From positions 68,830 to 132,829 of the forward strand of contig MNCI01007673.1 in NCBI GenBank assembly GCA_015680685.1: a stretch of DNA of 64,000 nucleotides. The letters are read 5' to 3'. The notes beneath the pieces are model-generated. The model saw nothing but the letters and a program-made list of their open reading frames with translations. It was not told the origin of the DNA and searched no databases. Positions 57,601 through 64,000 of the stretch are shown in pieces. This DNA is from Gnetum montanum (Eukaryota > Streptophyta > Gnetopsida > Gnetales > Gnetaceae). Position numbers and translations under genes: made by a program. Within the stretch, counting starts at the first letter, position 1; each line of letters opens with the position of its first letter.

Positions 57601-59199
57601 GATTAATTGTAGTGAAGCTCTATAATTTTTATTTTCATAGAAGTTAGTATCAATATCTATCAATGAATTCACATAGCATGATATGAATTAATTACACAAA
57701 GTCCTTATTCAAGTGCATCGTACCTAGACACAATTCATGATGATAATAAAAACCAAGATTACTCCATATTATTGTGACACTTTGACTTAGTTTGATATTT
57801 TCTTATCAACAATTTACTTTTATTGTTAATTACTTGTATGTACTAAGTTAATATATTACTTTTAAAATGCACATTAAATTTGTCAAATAAGTATGACCAA
57901 TTCTAAACATTAACACATCATCATTTAGTAATTGGAAGAAAATGTTCATTGCCTAGGCTAACTTAGGATTTAATTTTTTATTCATTAGATTAATTAGATA
58001 AATTTTTGTATTTAATATTATTTTATCATGACCTTACAACATCAAAAATCATATGCCACTAGTATACTTAACCATATAAATTAAAGGCCAATACAAATAT
58101 GGTTGGAAAGGCAACAATCCATTATCACATTTAGCTATCTAGAAATAGCACTAGTCTAGTTCATGGATTTCAATAAGTTCATGCATAATTCTCATGATTC
58201 AATGGTTTTATGTATGGTCTACATTGTCACTCATGACATACCATAGGAAATTATACTTTGAAGAAAGATACATAATTATATCATAGTTAATGAGATTTTA
58301 GCTACATAATGAGTATTTCAAGATGAAACCAAGTGAATTTATCCATTTTGAAAAAAATTAACAATTTTTTATAGCACATACAAGATATGATTACTTGAAG
58401 ATATGAATATTTCACATTTCTTTAATGTTAGTTATTTATAGAGATGGATATTATGGGAAGAACTAACAAAGAATGAAAATAATGTTTAATCAAATCATAT
58501 CAATGATAAAAATCAATTATGGTGATGAGGACACAAAAACATCATAACTAGCAAAGGATAATCACCTCGAAGAAAAACCTACAAGGTCCATCAAAAATCA
58601 TTATCCAAATATGAGATATGCAAATCATCTACCAACCTAAGGACAAGTTAGAATCAACTGTAAAATTATAATGGGAACATTGAACATGTATTCATCTCCT
58701 ATAAAGAAAGTAAACCTAATGTACCTTATCCATAAATTAAAAAAATTTCTACCCATGATGGAACTATCAAATTCCATTTTCAAGATAGATGTAGGTTGGT
58801 TACAGGATAGGGTAAACGAGACGTGGATTGAATTTACTTTGATGTATTTAAGATTGGTGAAACAAATATAAATTATAAAAAATGAAGCCTTGATAGAACA
58901 ACACTCTCATAGTGACAACTCATTGTTATCATTTTTAATTTGTTGTAGTTTTAAATATTTTAAGTAAAGGAAATTATGTATTTGAGTCTTTGTAGTTATT
59001 ATGGGCTACTCTTGAGGATTATAATTTTTTATAGCCAATGATGAGTTGCACTATTGGTTAACTCATTATCATATTAAGTAAGAGGTTATGAATCCAAATT
59101 ACTCTTAAGGCCTTGTCCTATTCCTTTGCAATTCTTCTAAAGTATCATGTTTTGGTATACTCCATTTCTTCTAAAGTATTGTGTTCTAGTATAATCTAT
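57601..59199. other. Unassigned AT-rich sequence
   Basis: No clear motif. The part from about 58600 may be the decayed N-terminal endonuclease of the LINE to the right (frame 58671-58871), but I cannot show its catalytic residues. Confidence 0.35.
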
Positions 59200-60960
59200 T
59201 AATTACTACATAAGCTCATGGAAACCTTGGAGTCAATGCTCAACAAACAATAGTATTAATAGAATGGAAAAACATTTATTGAAATAGATAAAGGCTGTAG
59301 ATATATTGATTTTCATTGGTCTAATAAGGTTTCCACATTCTTCAACATTCACTTTTACAAGACCTCAAGGTAACTCCTACATTGATTTTATTTTGTCTTT
59401 CATTAAAAATATTCAGTATATCATAGATTTTAAAGTATGAGATGAGTTGATAGAATCATGTTGCCATTATTTAGAGTTTCTATTCCAAATAAATGTATTT
59501 TGTGATGTATAAATGCAAAATAAGAAGTATATACATGAAGAATAATAGTAGAGACCAAAGAAAAATATAAAGAAATGATGCAAATCAATGGAATTTTGAA
59601 GGACATGTTGAGGAAATAAATCCAATTTTATTAAAGATATCTAAAAGAGTTAGTAATGATCATAAGAATGATGTTCAAAAAATTTGGTTTGATAGTGAAT
59701 ATGTACAAGATAGAAGGAATATTAAAATAGCTGATAGGGAACAAAGTAAAAATCAAATTAAGTAGTACAAATGCTTAATCAATAAAAATAAGAGACTTTT
59801 TGTCAAAGAACTTAAGAACTTTACATACATGTTTATAAAGGAGAAAAAAAGTTTTTGGAAGCATTTTCAATGCAAAGTCTTCTTATCACTAAATATCTCT
59901 TTTCATAAAATTTTTACTTTTAATTATAATCTCCTTTTAGGAAATCCTTTTAATTTTTATTATACTTTTTTAAATGCAACCCTTGAGTTTATTCTAAAGA
60001 AAGTAACAGAAGACGTTAACAGATTGACTACTAGAAAAGTTATTGATTCTAATGATTTTTATGTTGACATTTCTTAAATTAACAAGGACTTCTATTCATA
60101 AATAAATTTATTATTAACCAAACATAATTATTAAAATTTACTTGTACCACCAATGGAAAGTTAGCAAGATAATACTTCTACATAAGAGAAAATATAGAAA
60201 TAATTTGAGCAACTATTGCATGATAGGTATGAGTGATATCTTTGCTAATCTATTGAACATTATTCTTGAAAAAAGACTTAGCACATGGAAAAAAGTTACT
60301 AATGTCAAAGTAATATGTGAGGCTAGTTTTACAAGAAAACCATTCTATAATTGAATAGTTAGTTACACTTAAATATTTAATGGAAGCTATACAAAAGCCT
60401 CATATAAAATTGTTTATTTGCTTTGTTGACTTTGCAAAAACATATGATTCTATGAATTCTAAAAATTATGGTTTTGTCTAAGTAAATTAGGAATTCCTAT
60501 AAAATTGATGATAATAAAACAAAATCTATATGCATAAGTCATCATTGAGCTCAAAGATAATAATTTTTAAGGGATGATTTTCAATTTTAGAGAAAAATTA
60601 AATTCAAGTAAAGATGTAATTTATCCCCAACTATCTTTGGATTCTTAATTGATGAGTTGTAAAATTAGATATATACGTGAAACCTTCAACATGCTAGTAA
60701 GATATAAGAAGTCATGTAGTGCATCTACTTCTTTATGCATATGTCTCTACCTTAATTTCTACCTATAAGAAAAATATGATGAAAATTCTAGAAAATTTTG
60801 ATGTTATTCTAGTCTACAAGCTAATATGGAAGGAAAAAATGATAATATGAGGTACAAGAAATAAAAAGTATAATTTTAAATTGAGAAATACAAATTTATA
60901 AATAATGAAATTTAGATATTTTGGTGTAACACCCATGTTTAGTCATCCATGTTAGTACTT
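59200..60960 (+). pseudogene. Degenerate LINE: endonuclease end plus reverse transcriptase
   Basis: GNSYIDFILSF (about 59370) fits the C-terminal block of LINE endonucleases. A Lys-rich linker with FIKEKKSFWKHFQ (about 59830) leads to the RT: KVSKIILLHKR then LSNYCMIGMSDIFANLLNII (about 60160-60260), motif A CFVDFAKTYDSM (about 60420), LSKLGIPIKLM (about 60480), RCNLSPTIFGFLIDEL (about 60605), a degraded catalytic LLLYAYV where LLLYADD is expected (about 60735), and IMKFRYFGV (about 60905). The wording differs from plant L1 (zf-RVT) and RTE types. Many stops. 3' end and target copies not found. Confidence 0.8.
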
Positions 60961-61733
60961 TAATTCATCTTAGTTATCAAAAGATGGTCATTAGGTAAGT
61001 GTGTTAATATGTGTGTTTCATATGCTCAATGATAATGTCATTAATATTCATATAATTTTTTTTATATTAATTAAGCTTACTAATCCTATTTGGCTAGTTA
61101 ATAAGTACCATGGATTTGAGACTAAGACATGGATAATATGCCAAATATGTTTGTTGATATTATATTATGTTTTATTATCATATTTTATTTAAACTTTCTA
61201 AAGGTTATGAAAAGTAAGTTGATTATCATTTATTACTTATATATTATTTAAATTCTTGGAAGAGTAAGGGTTAGCAATTCTAGTATTATAATTTATTTAA
61301 TTATTTTATGTCTTAAGAATGCATTTTCTTTTTCAGAAATAGGATTTTATATTTTTTATTTAGTAAAAAATAAAGTGATAAGATATGGTAGTGTGTCTTT
61401 TTTTTTCAACCATTTATATGTTTGGATTTTTCATATAAACACTCCAACAAGTTATGGGATGGGTATCTTATTATCCAATGCATCTTGGTAGTTGTAGACA
61501 CTTGTAGATTAGAGTAAAATATCTAGGCTTATGCATGAAGTTTTAATGCATGGTTGGTAGCACAAGTGAAAAATATTTTCTACCCTGTTCAATAGACTTT
61601 GTTATGGATGTATGTTATGCCCATTTCTGATCTTGTTTCTTGGTGATTCCTTATCCCTAAAGTCTTATAGGTTCATTTCTTAATTTTGTTGAACTTTAAG
61701 ATGCATAGGAGAGTCAAATTGTAAAGTTAGACC
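60961..61733. other. Unassigned sequence before SIR-2
   Basis: AT-rich, no motif supported, no match in the window. It may include the LINE 3' UTR. Confidence 0.35.
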
Positions 61734-62729
61734 TATGGACCTTTGGCATGTGAAAATGTTAAGAATAATGGAAGACAAGGTTGTTTTTGTGTATGTGTGA
61801 TTTTTGTGTATGCAAGACAAGAAAAACTTGAATCAAGACAAGAATGTTTGTCGAAGTTTGATGAACATGGACAAGGAACAAAAAATTCATCATGCAAAGC
61901 AAGGTGAAGAAAGATGTCTCCAAGAAACAAAAAGACATCTTGGCAGAATTGAAGGATGCACAGGCAAAGGCATCTCTATGAAACAACAGACATCTTTCAT
62001 CAAGCAAAGATGTATTTCCTTAGACAAAGATGTCTTCATAGAATGCAAGCCTATTTCTAAAGGATGTCTTTCCCTAGACAAATACATCTTTCTAGAATGA
62101 AGGAAAATAAAGAAAGACATCTTAGACATGAAGAAGATGTCTTCCATGACTATTAGCTAGTCATTGCATGAGTTCTAAAATGGATTTGGAAACATAGTGG
62201 CTATAAGAAGACAACATTCTCATTGAAAAATGTGCAAGATCTTGTACTATCATTTTGTAATCAATTTTCAATCATTGTAATCATTATTGATCCTCATTGT
62301 ATTATCATTTGTTCATTATAAAGTGTGTTGTACCTCAAAGTGCAAGGATCAGATAACTAAGTTGCATTCATCCATTATAATTGTTGTTCACCCTTGTTGC
62401 CCCTTGGGGTTGATGTTCCTCTAGCAAGAAGGCACCTTGATTGAACTTGTTGGGATCCTATGAAATTTATTGGTTGTGTAGAATCACAACACTCCAAAGT
62501 GTAGCTTTGATCTTGTACAGGGTGTGGTACCCTTCAAACCACATTTGAGAGCAACAAAGTTCAGAGGTGTGCTTGCAATCTACCTTCCAAGTGTGGACTA
62601 TTCTAGTTGGTGAACCACATTAATTTTGGTGTGTTTGCCTTGTCCAAAGAATTTATTTTAGAAAACTTATTCATTCCACCCCCATCCCCTTCCCCACATC
62701 CCCCCCTTTTCTAAGTTCAATAATCCACA
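61734..62729 (+). repeat. SIR-2 5' LTR
   Basis: 996 bp, starting tatggacctttggcatgtg (first two bases changed from TG) and ending aatccaca. Contains many agacatct / gatgtct words between 61910 and 62150. Overlapping open frames on both strands there (61804-62100 +, 62147-61733 -) come from this repetitive, stop-poor stretch. Confidence 0.86.
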
Positions 62730-62731
62730 AG

Positions 62732-62743
62732 TGGTATTGGAGC
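62732..62743 (+). promoter_or_regulatory. SIR-2 primer-binding site (tRNA-Met type)
   Basis: tggtattggagc against TGGTATCAGAGC, two mismatches, two bases after the LTR as in many copia elements. Confidence 0.85.
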
Positions 62744-62784
62744 TTGGTACTCTTCTTTGTCATCATCAACTTTAAGAGTGAACA

Positions 62785-63930
62785 ATGGAGGGGCATCTTA
62801 CACAAAGCCACCCATTTTTGATGAACTCAACTTCACCTATTAGAAAGCTAGAATGTAATGGTTCTTCAAATCCAAGGTTTGAAGTATGGGAGTCAATCCT
62901 TGAAGGCTACACTTCTCCTATCAACAACTCCACTAGCATCATCAAGCCTTGCAACAAATGGACATAAGAGAAGAAAGATTAGTTCATGTTTGATTCTAGA
63001 GTAAAAAATTGTGTGCTTTGAATAAATCCAAAATTAATAAATTAGTAGGATGTAAAAAAGCCAAAGAAATTTGAAAAATTTTAGAAGCTACACATGAAGG
63101 TATCTCTATTGCTAAGAAATCAAAATTGTTAGTCTTGCAAAGTGAACACAGTAAGCTTAAAATGAGAGAAGGTGAAAAGATAAAAGATTACTTCTCTAGA
63201 GCCAATGCTATTGTCATAGCCATTAGAGGTACTTGCCCAAAAGTAATGTAATCATTAAGATCATCAAAACTCTTCAACCAAAGTTTAGAACTAAGGCGAC
63301 AACAATAGAAGAATTCATAGATTTCTAAACGCTAAAATTTGAAGAGCTTCAAAGTGTTCTCATTGCTTATGAAATGAATCTCATAAGTGAAGGAGGTATC
63401 CAAGAAAAACCCATTGCCTTGAAGGCTTCCTCCAAGGAGAAGGAGATCAATGACCATGATGAGGGTGATGAAGATGAGATTACCTTTCTCACTAGGAAGC
63501 TACAATAACTAATAATGAGAAGGAACAAAGGAACACATCAGCAAAAATTCAATCCATTCAAAGGTAAAGAAAGAGGTCAGAATTTTTTTAATTCTACTTT
63601 AGAATTCTCCTATGTAAAATGTTGGGTTTGTGAAGGAAGAGGCCATATGACCTCCAAATATCCTAGCAATTTTAGGTTATAGCCCAAGAATAAGTCCATT
63701 AAAGAAGTAAAGAAGACCAACTTCTATACAAGTTGGGATGATGGGGAGTAGAGTGAAAGAAGTGGAGGATGATGCAAAAAATTCTCATCTCATCTACATG
63801 ACCCTCACTAATGATGCTACTAAATTATCAGACGATGATCATAATGATGATGAAAGGTTTGATCTTTTATGTAATGAGCTTCTGTCATTTCAAAGTCTTT
63901 TCTCTAAGTTAAATAAATAAGTTAAGTCTA
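62785..63930 (+). pseudogene. gag: SIR-2 gag (UBN2-type)
   Basis: Starts MEG like SIR-1, but one G of the five-G run is missing, which shifts the frame at codon 3. Continues in other frames with FEVWESILEGYTSPINN (about 62878), QSEHSKLKMREGEKIKDYF (about 63138), EMNLISEGG-type sequence (about 63375) and a knuckle KCWVCEGRGHMTSKYPS (about 63618), where the last Cys is Tyr. The acidic stretch at 63770-63860 parallels SIR-1 after its knuckle. Confidence 0.85.
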
Positions 63931-64000
63931 AAGATAAGGAAATATCATTGTTGAATTTGATTGTTTCTAATCTTTCTAAATGACTCTCAGACCCAAGGGT

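Larger units (their letters stand above)
61734..64000 (+). mobile_element. SIR-2: Sirevirus-like element, cut by window edge
   Basis: 5' LTR (61734-62729), well-preserved primer site and gag, in the same order as SIR-1. Better preserved than SIR-1 in the primer site but also frameshifted in gag. Whether it has pol cannot be seen because the window ends. Confidence 0.86.

Noticed and set aside
60925-60940. tgtaacaccc as a possible LTR start
   Set aside because: It lies within the LINE reading frame (FGVTPMFS), so coding sequence explains it; no matching LTR end found.
61733-62147. Several overlapping frames on both strands in the SIR-2 LTR
   Set aside because: The stretch is made of agacatct-like words poor in stop codons; SIR-1 and SIR-3 LTRs do not keep the frames.

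Overview
This window looks like intergenic DNA from a large-genome seed plant. It is AT-rich and packed with decayed LTR retrotransposons of plant lineages (Ty3/gypsy chromovirus, Athila-like and Tat/Ogre-like; Ty1/copia Sirevirus-like), plus plant non-LTR (LINE) fragments. I found no host gene, tRNA, rRNA or CRISPR. Nearly every coding stretch is a retroelement relic full of stops, and the commonest change is C-to-T/G-to-A, as expected of long-methylated repeats. A gymnosperm or a large-genome monocot would fit; I cannot name the species.

The main structure is a nest of insertions, readable because interrupted frames or LTRs resume on the far side of each insert. Element names here are mine. 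Outermost is ATH-1 (Athila-like, +): integrase at about 446-2021, spacer from 42679 to 44717, more spacer and a 3' ORF at about 53.2-57.2 kb. Inside it lies CHR-1 (chromovirus, minus strand, 2022-42678). Its order on the minus strand is 5' LTR 41027-42678, gag 39985-40960, protease 16290-16650, RT/RNase H 14154-16280, integrase/chromodomain 5641-6796, 3' LTR 2022-5589. CHR-1 was hit by SIR-1 (Sirevirus-like, 6797-14153, splitting the integrase) and by ATH-2 (Athila-like, 16651-39979, splitting the gag/protease junction). A 5'-truncated LINE (3932-4569) sits in its 3' LTR. ATH-2 was hit in its 3' ORF by TAT-1 (Tat/Ogre-like, 27286-38162), whose gag was hit by a solo LTR of its own family (31041-32645). 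A related solo LTR (7414-9007) lies inside the SIR-1 5' LTR.

To the right, ATH-1 spacer is interrupted by a young solo LTR (PAL-1, 43301-44357) and by PAL-2 (44718-48706, minus strand), a relative without pol. Next come an unassigned block with a recurring 19-bp near-palindrome, a Sirevirus-like solo LTR with perfect target duplication (49976-51248), an RTE LINE tail (51516-51787), the ATH-1 3' ORF (54413-57200), a degenerate LINE with endonuclease and RT motifs (about 59.2-60.96 kb) and a second Sirevirus-like element (SIR-2, from 61734) running off the right edge.

Several elements appear non-autonomous: SIR-1 has gag only, TAT-1 has gag and protease only, PAL-2 has no recognisable pol. The most distinctive signals are the PAL palindrome module upstream of a TATA box, the 36-bp minisatellite inside TAT LTRs, the 3' coiled-coil-like ORF shared by both Athila-like elements, and the dispersed 19-bp near-palindrome. 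Two places look like assembly problems (a single N at 19542 between identical 45-mers; a 424-N gap in an LTR).
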